A stretch of 64,000 nt of DNA from Dryocola sp. LX212 (GTDB lineage: Bacteria > Pseudomonadota > Gammaproteobacteria > Enterobacterales > Enterobacteriaceae), in assembly GCA_041504365.1 (NCBI GenBank), contig CP167917.1:2480001-2544000 (forward strand), written 5' to 3'. The position numbers and the translations under genes were made by a program. The notes below the pieces were generated by a model that did no database searches, had not been told where the DNA came from, and was given only the letters and a program-made list of their open reading frames with translations. Shown piece by piece: positions 19,056-27,995 of the stretch. The stretch's first letter is position 1, and each line of letters starts with the position of its first letter.

Positions 19056-20693
19056 ATGGCCGTTATGGAATTCATTAAAAAGTTACAATGTAACGATGCG
19101 AAGTTTAACCTCTGCTGCGCATTCTTCTTTACCGCCATTAACACCCTGTTTATTCGTCGCAGCTGGCAAATCATTGCGCCCGACTCCCTGCACAGCTGGC
19201 TATTTGCAGCGACTGTTCCTGTTGTGCTTTTTTGCGCCTGGCTGACAATATTCAGCGCGATCAATATTCCATGGCTGCGCAAGCCGATGCTGGTAATACT
19301 GGTGCTGGGCTGCGCGAGCAGCAATTACTTTATGTACACCTACGGTGCCGTCATCGATAAGAGCATGATGGTTAACGTCTTTGAGACCGACTCCCAGGAA
19401 GCCACAGCGCTCATCACGCCGCAGCTTATAATGTGGCTTGCGCTGGCGGGTATGATCCCCGCTGTTATTCTGGGCGCGATTAAAATTAAACCTGCACGCT
19501 GGTGGCATATTGCCCTCACTCGCCTGGTAGGAATTCTGGCAGGGCTGCTGGTCATTATTCTTGTGGCCTCCGTTTTTTATAAAGATTACGCCTCGCTGTT
19601 CCGAAATAATAAAGGCGTGGTAAAAATGGTGACGCCCGCCAACTATATCAGCGCCATTGGCCGCTACAGCAAAGAGCGCTGGTTTGCCGGAGATCAGACG
19701 CTGATTCGCATCGGCGAAGATGCGAAAAAAGGCCCGGTGATTAGCCAGCAAAAAAAGAAAACCGTTGTCATTCTGGTAGTGGGTGAAGCCTCGCGAGCCG
19801 AAAACTACTCCCTGAACGGCTATGCCCGTGAAACAAACCCGGAGCTGAAAAAACAGGGTGTCGTATATTTCCCGAAAGCGACTTCCTGCGGGACCGAAAC
19901 GGCCGTTTCCGTACCCTGCATGTTTTCTGATATGCCGCGCAGTAAATACGATGCGGACCTGGCGCGTCATCAGGAAGGCCTGCTGGACGTGATGGGGCAT
20001 GCCGGGGTGAACATGCTGTGGCGAGATAACGACGGGGGCTGCAAGGGTGCCTGCGACCGTATCCCGCACACTACTATGCCCCAGTGGCAGCTTGAAAACC
20101 TTTGTATAAGCAAGTCGTGCCTTGACAATGCGGTACTGCACCGCCTGGACAACGTGCTCGACGGGGTGCAGCAGGATTCGGTAATTGTGCTGCACCTGAT
20201 GGGCAGCCACGGCCCGGCGTACTACCAGCGCTATCCGGACAGGTTCCGTAGATTCACGCCAACCTGCGACAGCAACCAGATCCAGGACTGTGACCGTCAG
20301 GCGCTTATCAACACCTATGACAATACGATCCTCTATACCGACGACGTGCTCAGCCGGACTATTGATATGCTGAGGGCGCGGCAGGATAAATTTAACACCG
20401 CGCTAGTCTACCTTTCTGACCACGGTGAATCACTGGGCGAAAGCGGGATTTATCTGCACGGCACACCTTATATGTTTGCCCCCTCCCAGCAGACGCATAT
20501 TCCTTTCCTGTTCTGGCTGTCGAAAGATTATGAGCAGAACTACGCGGTCAACCCCGACTGCCTGGCGGAAAAGGCGGCCAGCAGCGATGTTTCTCAGGAC
20601 AATCTGTTCTCAACGATGCTGGGCATGATGGACATTAAAACCTCTGAGTATCAATCAGATATGGATATTCTCGCCAGCTGTCGTAGGGGCTGA
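19056..20693 (+). CDS. eptA: Lipid A phosphoethanolamine transferase (EptA/MCR family)
   Basis: EptA adds phosphoethanolamine to lipid A and lowers polymyxin binding. From the ATG at 19056 the protein is 545 residues: five N-terminal membrane helices (to about residue 175), then a periplasmic alkaline-phosphatase-like domain. Catalytic residues are in place: Glu244 in VVGEASR, nucleophile Thr282 in SCGTETAVSVPCMFS, and zinc ligands in MGSHGPAYY, YLSDHGESLGE and LHGTPY. It is closest to chromosomal EptA. The start lacks a good ribosome binding site; an ATG at 19065 or an upstream TTG at 19032 is possible. No basRS genes are adjacent, unlike the eptA-basRS operon of E. coli. Confidence 0.92.
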   Translation: MAVMEFIKKLQCNDAKFNLCCAFFFTAINTLFIRRSWQIIAPDSLHSWLFAATVPVVLFCAWLTIFSAINIPWLRKPMLVILVLGCASSNYFMYTYGAVIDKSMMVNVFETDSQEATALITPQLIMWLALAGMIPAVILGAIKIKPARWWHIALTRLVGILAGLLVIILVASVFYKDYASLFRNNKGVVKMVTPANYISAIGRYSKERWFAGDQTLIRIGEDAKKGPVISQQKKKTVVILVVGEASRAENYSLNGYARETNPELKKQGVVYFPKATSCGTETAVSVPCMFSDMPRSKYDADLARHQEGLLDVMGHAGVNMLWRDNDGGCKGACDRIPHTTMPQWQLENLCISKSCLDNAVLHRLDNVLDGVQQDSVIVLHLMGSHGPAYYQRYPDRFRRFTPTCDSNQIQDCDRQALINTYDNTILYTDDVLSRTIDMLRARQDKFNTALVYLSDHGESLGESGIYLHGTPYMFAPSQQTHIPFLFWLSKDYEQNYAVNPDCLAEKAASSDVSQDNLFSTMLGMMDIKTSEYQSDMDILASCRRG

Positions 20694-20734
20694 CTGACCG
20701 GGCGATTCGAAAAAAATCCGCCCGGCTCTTGCGC

Positions 20735-20750
20735 TAGACTGACCGGTCTA
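20735..20750 (+). promoter_or_regulatory. NemR operator upstream of nemR
   Basis: TAGAC-N6-GTCTA contains the palindrome GACCGGTC and lies 15 bp before the nemR start. The core GACCGGTCTATT is repeated upstream of nemA. This is the position expected for NemR autorepression. Confidence 0.75.
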
Positions 20751-20764
20751 TTACAGTAAACCCC

Positions 20765-21364
20765 ATGAACAGAAACCCTGCACATGATACTCGTGAACAT
20801 CTTCTTGCTACCGGCGAGCAGCTTTGCCTGCAGCGCGGCTTCACCGGTATGGGATTAAGCGAACTGTTACGCACCGCTGACGTGCCGAAAGGCTCTTTCT
20901 ATCACTACTTCCGCTCAAAAGAGGCGTTTGGCGTGGTGATGCTCGAGCGCTATTACGAATCCTATAACCAGCGGCTGCAGCAGCATTTTTGTCAGGGCTC
21001 CGGAAACTATCGTGAAAAACTGCTCGGCTGGTATCAGGAATCCCTGACTTATTTTAACCAGCACAGCCGCCTTATCAGCTGCCTGACGGTGAAGCTCTCG
21101 GCGGAAGTCTGCGACCTTTCGGAAGATATGCGCGGGGCGCTCGATAAAGGCGCCGCGCAGATTATTACCCAGCTGGCAAACGCGCTGCAGAAAGGTCAGG
21201 CAGAAAAAAGTCTGCTGATTAACGGCAGCGCGATGGATCTGGCACAAACGATTTACGCTCTGTGGCTGGGCGCCAGCCTGCAGGCGAAGATTTCACGCAG
21301 CGCAATGCCGCTGGAAAGCGCATTTATTTATGTGGATCGCTTAATTGCGGAGCCCGTCTCCTGA
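20765..21364 (+). CDS. nemR: TetR-family electrophile/HOCl-sensing repressor NemR
   Basis: NemR represses nemA and gloA and is released by N-ethylmaleimide, methylglyoxal or hypochlorite and chloramine stress. The 199-residue protein has an N-terminal TetR helix-turn-helix (GFTGMGLSELLRTADVPKGSFYHYF). Cys106 and Lys175, the redox-sensing pair described in E. coli NemR, are both present at the same positions, as is Cys116. One operator precedes the gene and another lies before nemA, with a terminator between the genes. Confidence 0.95.
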   Translation: MNRNPAHDTREHLLATGEQLCLQRGFTGMGLSELLRTADVPKGSFYHYFRSKEAFGVVMLERYYESYNQRLQQHFCQGSGNYREKLLGWYQESLTYFNQHSRLISCLTVKLSAEVCDLSEDMRGALDKGAAQIITQLANALQKGQAEKSLLINGSAMDLAQTIYALWLGASLQAKISRSAMPLESAFIYVDRLIAEPVS

Positions 21365-21376
21365 CGGGCTTTTTTA
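21351..21376 (+). terminator. Rho-independent terminator at the 3' end of nemR
   Basis: AGCCCGTC (21351-21358) and GACGGGCT (21363-21370) form an 8-bp stem with a TCCT loop and a T run. The stem includes the nemR stop codon, so the nemR transcript can end before nemA. Confidence 0.85.
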
Positions 21377-21389
21377 TTTATTTCATTAC

Positions 21390-21404
21390 TAGACGACCGG
21401 TCTA
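21390..21404 (+). promoter_or_regulatory. Second NemR-like operator, upstream of nemA
   Basis: TAGAC-N5-GTCTA with the same GACCGGTCTATT core as the nemR operator lies 16 bp before the nemA start. This indicates that nemA has its own NemR-controlled promoter. Confidence 0.7.
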
Positions 21405-21419
21405 TTCTAAGGATTAACT

Positions 21420-22517
21420 ATGTCAGCAGATAAATTGTTTACCCCACTGAAGGTGGGTCCCGTTACCGCTCCAAACCGCATTTTCATGGCTCCGCTGACG
21501 CGTCTGCGCAGCATCGTACCGGGCGACATCCCTACTCCGCTGATGGGTGAATACTATCGCCAGCGCGCAAGCTCCGGCCTGATCATCACCGAAGCCACGC
21601 AGATTTCCGCTCAGGCTAAGGGTTATGAAGGCGCGCCTGGCCTGCACAGCGAAGAGCAAATCGAAGCATGGAAGAAAATCACCGCGGGCGTTCACGCTGA
21701 AAAAGGCCGCATTGCCGTTCAGCTGTGGCACACCGGGCGCATCTCCCACTCCAGCATCCAGCCGAACCAGCAGGCACCCGTCGCGCCTTCTGCCCTTTCT
21801 GCCGGCACACGCACCTCGCTGCGTGACGAAAATGGCAAGGCGATCCGCGTCGATACCTCCATGCCCCGCGCGCTGGAAACCGATGAGATCCCGGGCATTG
21901 TCAACGATTTCCGTCAGGCCGTGGGCAACGCCCGCGATGCAGGTTTTGACCTGATTGAGCTGCACTCCGCTCACGGTTATCTGCTGCACCAGTTCCTTTC
22001 CCCGTCTTCCAACCACCGTACCGACGCCTACGGCGGCAGCCGCGAAAACCGCGCTCGTCTGGTGCTGGAAGTTGTGGATGCGGTAAGCAAAGAGTGGAGC
22101 GCTGACCGTATTGGCATCCGCGTTTCACCAATCGGCTCGTTCCAGAACGTCGATAATGGTCCGGACGAAGAAGCGGATGCGCTGTACCTGATTGAAGAGC
22201 TGAACAAACGCGGCATAGCCTATCTGCACATGTCCGAGCCGGACTGGGCGGGCGGTGCACCTTACAGCGACGAATTCCGTCAGAAAGTGCGCGACCGCTT
22301 CAGCGGCGTGATCATCGGTGCCGGGGCTTATACTCCGGAAAAAGCAGAATCCCTGATTGAGAAAGGATTAATCGACGCCGTTGCGTTTGGCCGCGATTAC
22401 ATTGCCAACCCGGATCTGGTCGAGCGCCTGCATCGCAACGCCGAACTCAACGAGCAGCGCCCTGAATCCTTCTATGGCGGCGGCGCGGAAGGCTACACCG
22501 ATTACCCAACTTTATAA
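21420..22517 (+). CDS. nemA: N-ethylmaleimide reductase (old yellow enzyme family)
   Basis: NemA is an FMN-dependent ene-reductase that reduces N-ethylmaleimide and other electrophilic alkenes and nitro compounds. The 365-residue TIM barrel carries the family blocks FKPAP-like start ([25 protein letters not shown]), [28 protein letters not shown] and [14 protein letters not shown]. The near C-terminal phosphate-binding segment [15 protein letters not shown] is present. AAGGA precedes the ATG. A stem-loop (22531-22550) without a T tract lies between nemA and gloA. Confidence 0.96.
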   Translation: MSADKLFTPLKVGPVTAPNRIFMAPLTRLRSIVPGDIPTPLMGEYYRQRASSGLIITEATQISAQAKGYEGAPGLHSEEQIEAWKKITAGVHAEKGRIAVQLWHTGRISHSSIQPNQQAPVAPSALSAGTRTSLRDENGKAIRVDTSMPRALETDEIPGIVNDFRQAVGNARDAGFDLIELHSAHGYLLHQFLSPSSNHRTDAYGGSRENRARLVLEVVDAVSKEWSADRIGIRVSPIGSFQNVDNGPDEEADALYLIEELNKRGIAYLHMSEPDWAGGAPYSDEFRQKVRDRFSGVIIGAGAYTPEKAESLIEKGLIDAVAFGRDYIANPDLVERLHRNAELNEQRPESFYGGGAEGYTDYPTL

Positions 22518-22611
22518 GTCGGTGATTGATAGCGGCGTATTAACGCCGCTATACTTACCGCAGATTTCAAAACGTTTTCGGATGTTAACCGTCTAATTCT
22601 AAGAGGATTTT

Positions 22612-23019
22612 ATGCGCTTACTTCACACCATGCTGCGTGTTGGCGACCTGCAACGCTCCATCGAATTTTACACTAACGTGCTGGGCATGACCCTGCTGCG
22701 CACCAGCGAAAACACCGAATACAAATACTCTCTGGCCTTTGTGGGCTACGGCCCGGAGACCGAAGAGGCGGTTATCGAACTGACCTACAATTGGGGCGTG
22801 GACAGCTACGACCTGGGCAACGCCTACGGCCACATCGCGCTTAGCGTGGATAACGCAGCCGAAGCCTGCGAGCGTATCCGCAATAACGGCGGTAACGTGA
22901 CGCGTGAGGCAGGGCCGGTTAAAGGCGGCAGCACCGTGATCGCTTTCGTCGAAGATCCGGACGGTTACAAAATCGAACTTATCGAAAGCAAAGACGCAGG
23001 TCTGGGTCTGGGCAACTAA
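22612..23019 (+). CDS. gloA: Glyoxalase I (lactoylglutathione lyase)
   Basis: GloA converts the methylglyoxal-glutathione hemithioacetal to S-lactoylglutathione. The 135-residue protein carries the four metal ligands at the E. coli positions: His5, Glu56, His74 and Glu122. It has the paired vicinal-oxygen-chelate beta-alpha-beta modules. AAGAGGA lies before the ATG. It follows nemA, with which it is co-regulated by NemR in E. coli; here a 94-bp gap separates them. A GC-rich hairpin (23030-23050) follows the stop. Confidence 0.97.
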   Translation: MRLLHTMLRVGDLQRSIEFYTNVLGMTLLRTSENTEYKYSLAFVGYGPETEEAVIELTYNWGVDSYDLGNAYGHIALSVDNAAEACERIRNNGGNVTREAGPVKGGSTVIAFVEDPDGYKIELIESKDAGLGLGN

Positions 23020-23115
23020 TCTCCTGTTGACGGGTGCTCCCTGCACCCGTTACTGCAACACTCCGCAAAATTTGCCATAATGCGCGCTGCATTTTCCCCG
23101 TATTAAGAGATCCTG

Positions 23116-23775
23116 ATGTCTGACAACACGCAACTGCATGGCCTGTGCGACCGTTTTCGTGGCTTTTACCCAGTCGTCATCGACGTTGAAACCGCCGGTT
23201 TTAACGCCAAAACCGATGCCCTGCTGGAGATTGCCGCCATCACCCTGAAAATGGATGAGAACGGCTGGTTAATGCCTGACGAAACTCTGCATTTCCACGT
23301 CGAGCCTTTTGAGGGATCCATTCTCCAGCCTGAAGCGCTGGCCTTCAACGGCATCGACCCGCATAACCCACTGCGTGGAGCCGTCAGCGAATATGAAGCG
23401 CTGCACGCCATTTTCAAAATGATCCGCAAGGGCATCAAAGACAGCGGCTGTAACCGGGCAATTATGGTGGCGCACAACGCGACCTTCGACCATAGCTTCA
23501 CGATGGCGGCGGCAGAGCGCGCCTCGCTTAAGCGTAACCCGTTCCATCCGTTCGTGACCTTTGATACCGCAGCGCTGAGCGGCCTGGCCCTCGGTCAGAC
23601 CGTGCTGGCAAAAGCATGTATAGCGGCAGGTATGCCGTTCGACAGCAGCCAGGCGCACTCGGCGCTCTATGACACCGAGCAGACCGCCCTGCTGTTCTGT
23701 GAGATTGTGAACCGCTGGAAGCGTTTAGGTGGCTGGCCGCTGCCGCTGCCCGAGCAGGAAGCGCCTGAGTCTTAA
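23116..23775 (+). CDS. rnt: Ribonuclease T
   Basis: RNase T is a DEDD 3'-5' exoribonuclease that trims tRNA and other stable RNA 3' ends. The 219-residue protein has the exonuclease motifs: [11 protein letters not shown] (Exo I, acidic pair), [11 protein letters not shown] (Exo II) and the C-terminal [18 protein letters not shown] (Exo III His and Asp). In E. coli lhr follows directly; here lhr is absent and a convergent transporter gene comes next. Confidence 0.96.
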   Translation: MSDNTQLHGLCDRFRGFYPVVIDVETAGFNAKTDALLEIAAITLKMDENGWLMPDETLHFHVEPFEGSILQPEALAFNGIDPHNPLRGAVSEYEALHAIFKMIRKGIKDSGCNRAIMVAHNATFDHSFTMAAAERASLKRNPFHPFVTFDTAALSGLALGQTVLAKACIAAGMPFDSSQAHSALYDTEQTALLFCEIVNRWKRLGGWPLPLPEQEAPES

Positions 23776-23783
23776 TAGCAGAA

Positions 23784-23814
23784 AGGGTGGATGACACATT
23801 CGCGTCTCCACCCT
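23784..23814. repeat. REP-like hairpin after rnt
   Basis: The arms AGGGTGGA and TCCACCCT enclose a 15-base loop in the gap between the convergent rnt and yicL-like genes. Related GGTGGAT/ATCCACC hairpins occur after sodB and after mdtK, so this is probably one of the genome's dispersed extragenic palindromes. Confidence 0.55.
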
Positions 23815-23876
23815 ACAAACCAACAAAATCATGGACATGCAGGTCGGTGAAGCAAATGCTCCATCCGATACAATCC

Positions 23877-24776
23877 TCAGCCGTGAAGTTTTCCCCGCGT
23901 ATCCAGCGAGATCAGCAGCACCGAAGAGATAATCAGCAGCGAGCCAATCCAGTCCGGCACCGCAAACGAGACTCCCAATAGCAGCACCGATAAAAATGCG
24001 CTGCTCAGCGGCTCCGCGCAGCTCAGAATGCTGGCCTTTGGCCCGCCAATCATCTGCGCGCCGGTCAGGTACAGGCTGAAGGTGATCGCCGTCCCCACCA
24101 CCACCAGATAGAAGAAGGCAAGCAGCACGCCGCCGCTGGCGTTAAAGCTGCCGATCTGGCTGGCGTAAAAAGGCAACAGCGCGATCCCGCCAAGCAGCAT
24201 GCTCCAGCCCACTACCGGCAAAGTGCCGTAGCGCGCTATCAGCGCTGAGGGAAAAGTTGTATAGAATGCGGCAGAGAACGCCGAGGCAATGCCCCAGAAC
24301 AGCGCAGCCGTAGAAATAGTCAGCGACCTTGGGTCGCCGTGCGTCACCAGCAAAAATGTGCCCACCAGCGACGTGGCGATAGCAGCAAATACCAGCCTGC
24401 CGGAACGCTTTTTCTTCACCAGCGCAAACCAGGCCACGATTATCGTTGGCGAGAGAAACTGCAGTATGGTGGCGGTGGCCGCATTGGACTTTTCAATCGT
24501 CACCAGAAACGTAAGCTGGACTATCAGCGCGCCGAACACAGTGAAAATCAGCAGCGAGATAAGATCCTGACGGTGTTTAAATACCGCGAAGATCTTATCT
24601 CCGTGCATAAACGACAGCGTCAGGAGGATTAAACCGGAAAACAGCAGACGCAGCATGGTCAGTGATTCCGACGAGATATGACTTTGCTCCATAATGAACT
24701 GGGCGCAAACCCCGGAGCTACCCCACAGTACGGCAGCAAACAGCACGTACAGCATCCCTTTCCGACTAACGCTCAT
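23877..24776 (-). CDS. yicL: EamA/DMT-family inner-membrane exporter, YicL-like
   Basis: This 299-residue protein has ten hydrophobic segments in two EamA repeats and belongs to the drug/metabolite transporter superfamily. It resembles E. coli YicL along its length, for example [33 protein letters not shown] and [18 protein letters not shown]. The family exports amino acids, amines or other metabolites; this substrate is not known. It starts 16 bp after pheP with AGGGGA before the ATG, so it is probably co-transcribed with pheP. In E. coli yicL lies elsewhere on the chromosome. Confidence 0.8.
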   Translation of the reverse strand: MSVSRKGMLYVLFAAVLWGSSGVCAQFIMEQSHISSESLTMLRLLFSGLILLTLSFMHGDKIFAVFKHRQDLISLLIFTVFGALIVQLTFLVTIEKSNAATATILQFLSPTIIVAWFALVKKKRSGRLVFAAIATSLVGTFLLVTHGDPRSLTISTAALFWGIASAFSAAFYTTFPSALIARYGTLPVVGWSMLLGGIALLPFYASQIGSFNASGGVLLAFFYLVVVGTAITFSLYLTGAQMIGGPKASILSCAEPLSSAFLSVLLLGVSFAVPDWIGSLLIISSVLLISLDTRGKLHG

Positions 24777-24792
24777 TTCCCCTGCCCTTTAA

Positions 24793-26205
24793 TTAATGTC
24801 CCTGAACCCATTTAACCTGCCTGCGGCGAGAAAGCTTAAACGCGCCAAACAGGAAGACAATCCATACCGGCAACAGCATGGCCGAAAGCCGCATCTCGTC
24901 AATGGTACACATCAGCACCAGAATCATCATCATAAAGGCGATGCACAGATAGTTGCCGAACGGGTATAGAAGCGCCCTGAAACGTGTCTCCCGTCCCTTA
25001 CGGCGCATGGCGCAGCGGAACCTGAGGTGGGCCAGCGAGATCATGATCCAGTTGAGCAATAATGTGGCAACCACCAGCGCCATCAGCAGGCCAAACGCAT
25101 CGTGAGGCAGTACATAGTTCAGCACCACCACCAGCGAGGTTATCGCGCCGGACAGCATCAGCGAATTAACCGGTACGCCGCCGCGATTGACCTTCGCCAG
25201 GAAGGCAGGCGCGTTGCGCTGGAGCGAAAGGCCAAACAGCATGCGGCTGTTGGAGTAGACGCCGCTGTTATAGACCGACAGCGAGGCAACCAGAATGACA
25301 AAGTTCAGCGACGACGCCACGATGTTGCTGTCCAGCTCGTGGAAAATCATCACGAAAGGGCTGCTGCTGGACTTGATGTCCAGCCACGGATAGAGCGACA
25401 GCAGCACCACCAGCGAGCCGATGTAAAACAGCAGAATACGGTAGACCACCTGATTAATGGCCTTCGGGATCGTCGTTTGCGGATTTTGAGCCTCTGCGGC
25501 GGTGATCCCAATCAGCTCAAGCCCGCCGAAGGAGAACATAATTACCGCCAGCGACAGGATTAGTCCGTGCCAGCCGGTTGCCATGAAACCACCGTGCTGC
25601 CAGAGGTTAGCGATTGTCGCCTTTTCCCCGCCTTGGCCCGAGGCAAGCAGCCAGATGCCGAAGCCGATCATCCCGACTATCGCCAGCACCTTAATGAGCG
25701 CAAACCAGAACTCCATTTCGCCGTAAAGCTTAACGTTGACCAGGTTGACCGCGTTGATGATGACAAAGAACCCCGCCACCCAAATCCACGTCGGCACGTC
25801 CGGAAACCAGTACTGCATGTAGATACCGGCGGCGGTGAGCTCCGCCATGCCCACGAGCACGAACATCACCCAGTAGTTCCAGCCCGAAAGAAAGCCTGCA
25901 AACGGCCCCCAGTATTTATAGGCAAAGTGGGAAAACGAACCGGACACCGGCTCTTCAACCACCATTTCACCAAGCTGGCGCATGATCAAAAAAGCGATAA
26001 TTCCCGCCACCCCGTAGCCCAGCAGCACGGCAGGCCCCGCCATCTGGATAGCAGGCCCAATGCCGAGGAACAGGCCGGTGCCGATGGCCCCCCCGAGGGC
26101 AATAAGCTGTATATGGCGATTCTTCAGGCCGCGCTTAAGCACCGGCTCATCTGCGTGCGTAACATCCTGACCCATCCGCCCTGATGTCTCTGACGTGTCT
26201 TTCAC
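24793..26205 (-). CDS. pheP: Phenylalanine-specific permease (APC family)
   Basis: This is an inner-membrane amino acid permease of the APC family, AroP/PheP branch, with about 12 membrane segments. The 470-residue sequence closely follows E. coli PheP (for example RGLKNRHIQLIALGGAIGTG, GYGVAGIIAFLIMRQLGEMV and NYWVMFVLVGMAELTAAG), so phenylalanine uptake is likely. The start is GTG at 26205 with AGGAG upstream. In E. coli pheP is at a different chromosomal site; here it sits between grxD and rnt with a YicL-like exporter downstream. Confidence 0.88.
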   Translation of the reverse strand: MKDTSETSGRMGQDVTHADEPVLKRGLKNRHIQLIALGGAIGTGLFLGIGPAIQMAGPAVLLGYGVAGIIAFLIMRQLGEMVVEEPVSGSFSHFAYKYWGPFAGFLSGWNYWVMFVLVGMAELTAAGIYMQYWFPDVPTWIWVAGFFVIINAVNLVNVKLYGEMEFWFALIKVLAIVGMIGFGIWLLASGQGGEKATIANLWQHGGFMATGWHGLILSLAVIMFSFGGLELIGITAAEAQNPQTTIPKAINQVVYRILLFYIGSLVVLLSLYPWLDIKSSSSPFVMIFHELDSNIVASSLNFVILVASLSVYNSGVYSNSRMLFGLSLQRNAPAFLAKVNRGGVPVNSLMLSGAITSLVVVLNYVLPHDAFGLLMALVVATLLLNWIMISLAHLRFRCAMRRKGRETRFRALLYPFGNYLCIAFMMMILVLMCTIDEMRLSAMLLPVWIVFLFGAFKLSRRRQVKWVQGH

Positions 26206-26286
26206 GTCACTCTCCTGTCTCTTTCATTCAAGGGGGCACCTTTTAACACCTGAGGACGAGAGTGGCAAGGTGCGAGAAAGGCGGCA

Positions 26287-26316
26287 TAAAAAAACCCGCC
26301 GGATAAGCGGCGGGTT
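26287..26316 (-). terminator. Rho-independent terminator of grxD
   Basis: A 9-bp stem, AACCCGCCG/CGGCGGGTT (26293-26301 and 26308-26316), is preceded on the plus strand by an A run, which gives a T run in the minus-strand transcript. It ends grxD before pheP. Confidence 0.9.
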
Positions 26317-26334
26317 CTTGTACAGCCGGGTGGA

Positions 26335-26679
26335 TTATTCCGCGTCAGGCTCTTCAGACTTATGCTTTTCCGCAGTCTCTTTGATCAGCGGCTGCAGTTC
26401 GCCACGCTGGTACATCTCGATGATGATGTCACAGCCGCCGACCAGCTCGCCGTCGACCCACAGCTGCGGGAAGGTTGGCCAGTTGGCGTATTTTGGCAGC
26501 TCTGCGCGAATGTCCGGGTTCTGCAGAATATCCACATAGGCGAAGCGCTCGCCGCAGGCGGAAAGCGCCTGCACGGCCTGGGCGGAGAAACCGCAGCTTG
26601 GCAGCTTCGGGGAACCTTTCATATACAGAAGAATTGGGTTCTCAGCGATCTGGCGTTGGATTTTTTCGATTGTGCTCAT
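26335..26679 (-). CDS. grxD: Monothiol glutaredoxin 4
   Basis: GrxD is a CGFS-type glutaredoxin that binds a 2Fe-2S cluster with glutathione and takes part in Fe-S trafficking. The 114-residue protein begins MSTIEKIQRQIAENPILLYM. The active site CGFS has Cys29, and the glutathione-binding segments WPTFPQLWVDGELVGGCDI are present. The sequence is almost identical to E. coli Grx4 apart from one N-terminal residue. A strong terminator follows. Confidence 0.97.
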   Translation of the reverse strand: MSTIEKIQRQIAENPILLYMKGSPKLPSCGFSAQAVQALSACGERFAYVDILQNPDIRAELPKYANWPTFPQLWVDGELVGGCDIIIEMYQRGELQPLIKETAEKHKSEEPDAE

Positions 26680-27037
26680 TGTCTTGCTTCCTCAAACCTT
26701 TTTACGGCAGTAGTCTGCCATTGTAACGAGTAGCGCCCCCGCCCGAAAACACCAAATTGCATAAGGTTATTCCGCAGCGCGCGACGAACGCCAAACATGG
26801 ATTAAGAATAACACTTTTCCGAATCGCGCCAATCGGCAAAATACCCCAATCTCGATCAATAAATTGCTTAATGAGTGCGTAATCGGTTAATTTTTTTGCG
26901 ACCGGTACCGAAATGCCCTTCCAGAGGGAAAAGACTGTTAACTTTCTGACGTCTTATCGATTAGAATCGGCAGGTTTCTAAAATCATACGTGGGCATGAT
27001 GGTATTCGTCGTGTCCGCATAATCAGGGGATTGTTGA
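26680..27037. other. 358-bp divergent intergenic region between grxD and mepH
   Basis: No gene is supported. The DNA is AT-rich, with T and A runs around 26880-26900, and must hold the promoters of grxD (minus) and mepH (plus). I could not identify specific operators. Confidence 0.6.
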
Positions 27038-27868
27038 GTGGCGCGGATAACAAAAAGATCAATCACGCTCTGTGCTCTGCTATTTACCTTGCCGTTGACC
27101 CCATTGGCGCATGCTTCAGAGCATGCGTCCACTGCCACTGCTCAAAAAACACATGCGACAAAGAGCACGGCCAAAAAGAAAACCAGCAAGAGTAAAGTGA
27201 AAGCGAGCTCCACCACGAAGAAGTCCAGCAGTAAATCAGTTGCTGCGGTGAAAAAGAAAAAGATCGACGTAAAAAGTAAAAGTAAAACCCTCGCAAAATC
27301 CAGCAGCAAAAAATCGCTTAAAAAAACCGCTCCGGCTATCAAAACCCAGTCACTCGCCGCAACCCAGCACTGCACGAAAGCACGCAAGGGCCATAAGGCT
27401 AAATGCACTACGGTAAAAACAGATAGTAATCTAACCATTGCCCAGGCCCATAAGGTCCGCGTGCAGAAAGCGCGGAAAACGGCGATGAACAAATTGATGA
27501 ACCAGATTGGCAAACCGTACCATTGGGGTGGCACATCTCCCCGCACCGGCTTCGACTGCAGCGGTCTGGTTTATTACGCGTATAAAGATCTGGTCAAGTT
27601 TCGCATCCCCCGTACGGCCAACGAGATGTATCACCTGCGTGATGCCGCTTCGGTTGACCGCGGCGAGCTGCAAAGCGGCGACCTGGTCTTCTTCCGCACC
27701 CGTGGGCGCGGCACGGCGGACCACGTTGGCGTTTACGTCGGCAACGGCAAATTTATTCAATCTCCTCGCACCGGGCGGGACATACAGATCACCTCCCTGA
27801 GCGAAGATTACTGGCAGCGTCACTATGTTGGCGCGCGCCGTGTGATGACCTCCAAAACCATTCGTTAA
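27038..27868 (+). CDS. mepH: Peptidoglycan DD-endopeptidase MepH (NlpC/P60)
   Basis: MepH cleaves D-Ala-mDAP crosslinks so that the wall can expand. The 276-residue precursor has a signal peptide (to about residue 27) and then a long Lys/Ser/Thr/Ala-rich low-complexity linker (about 35-140) of the kind seen in E. coli MepH. The NlpC/P60 domain has the catalytic cysteine in TGFDCSGLVYYAY and the histidine in TADHVGVYVGNG. The start is GTG with AGGGGA upstream. The basic linker may bind the wall or membrane; this is inferred from its charge. Confidence 0.93.
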   Translation: MARITKRSITLCALLFTLPLTPLAHASEHASTATAQKTHATKSTAKKKTSKSKVKASSTTKKSSSKSVAAVKKKKIDVKSKSKTLAKSSSKKSLKKTAPAIKTQSLAATQHCTKARKGHKAKCTTVKTDSNLTIAQAHKVRVQKARKTAMNKLMNQIGKPYHWGGTSPRTGFDCSGLVYYAYKDLVKFRIPRTANEMYHLRDAASVDRGELQSGDLVFFRTRGRGTADHVGVYVGNGKFIQSPRTGRDIQITSLSEDYWQRHYVGARRVMTSKTIR

Positions 27869-27985
27869 TCCTGTCACCTTCTCTTAGCGGAGGAGGTGAC
27901 ATCCCCCTTTTGCTCATCCTTTCAATTTGTTACCCTAAACCCACACTAAACGTGGTTATTTAGCATTAACAATAATAAGGAGTTA

Positions 27986-27995
27986 AGCAATGTCG
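27986..27995 (+). promoter_or_regulatory. Likely RyhB sRNA pairing site over the sodB start codon
   Basis: AGCAATGTCG spans the sodB start codon and is fully complementary to the CGACAUUGCU core of RyhB as known from E. coli. RyhB repression of sodB at this position is established there; the ryhB gene is not in this window. Confidence 0.6.

Noticed and set aside
19200-20210. 336-codon open frame antisense to eptA
   Set aside because: No start context and no domain are visible, and eptA motifs are intact on the other strand.
27142-27546. Long frame antisense to the mepH linker
   Set aside because: It arises from the Lys/Ser-rich linker read backwards as a Phe/Leu-rich pseudo-membrane protein, with no start signal.
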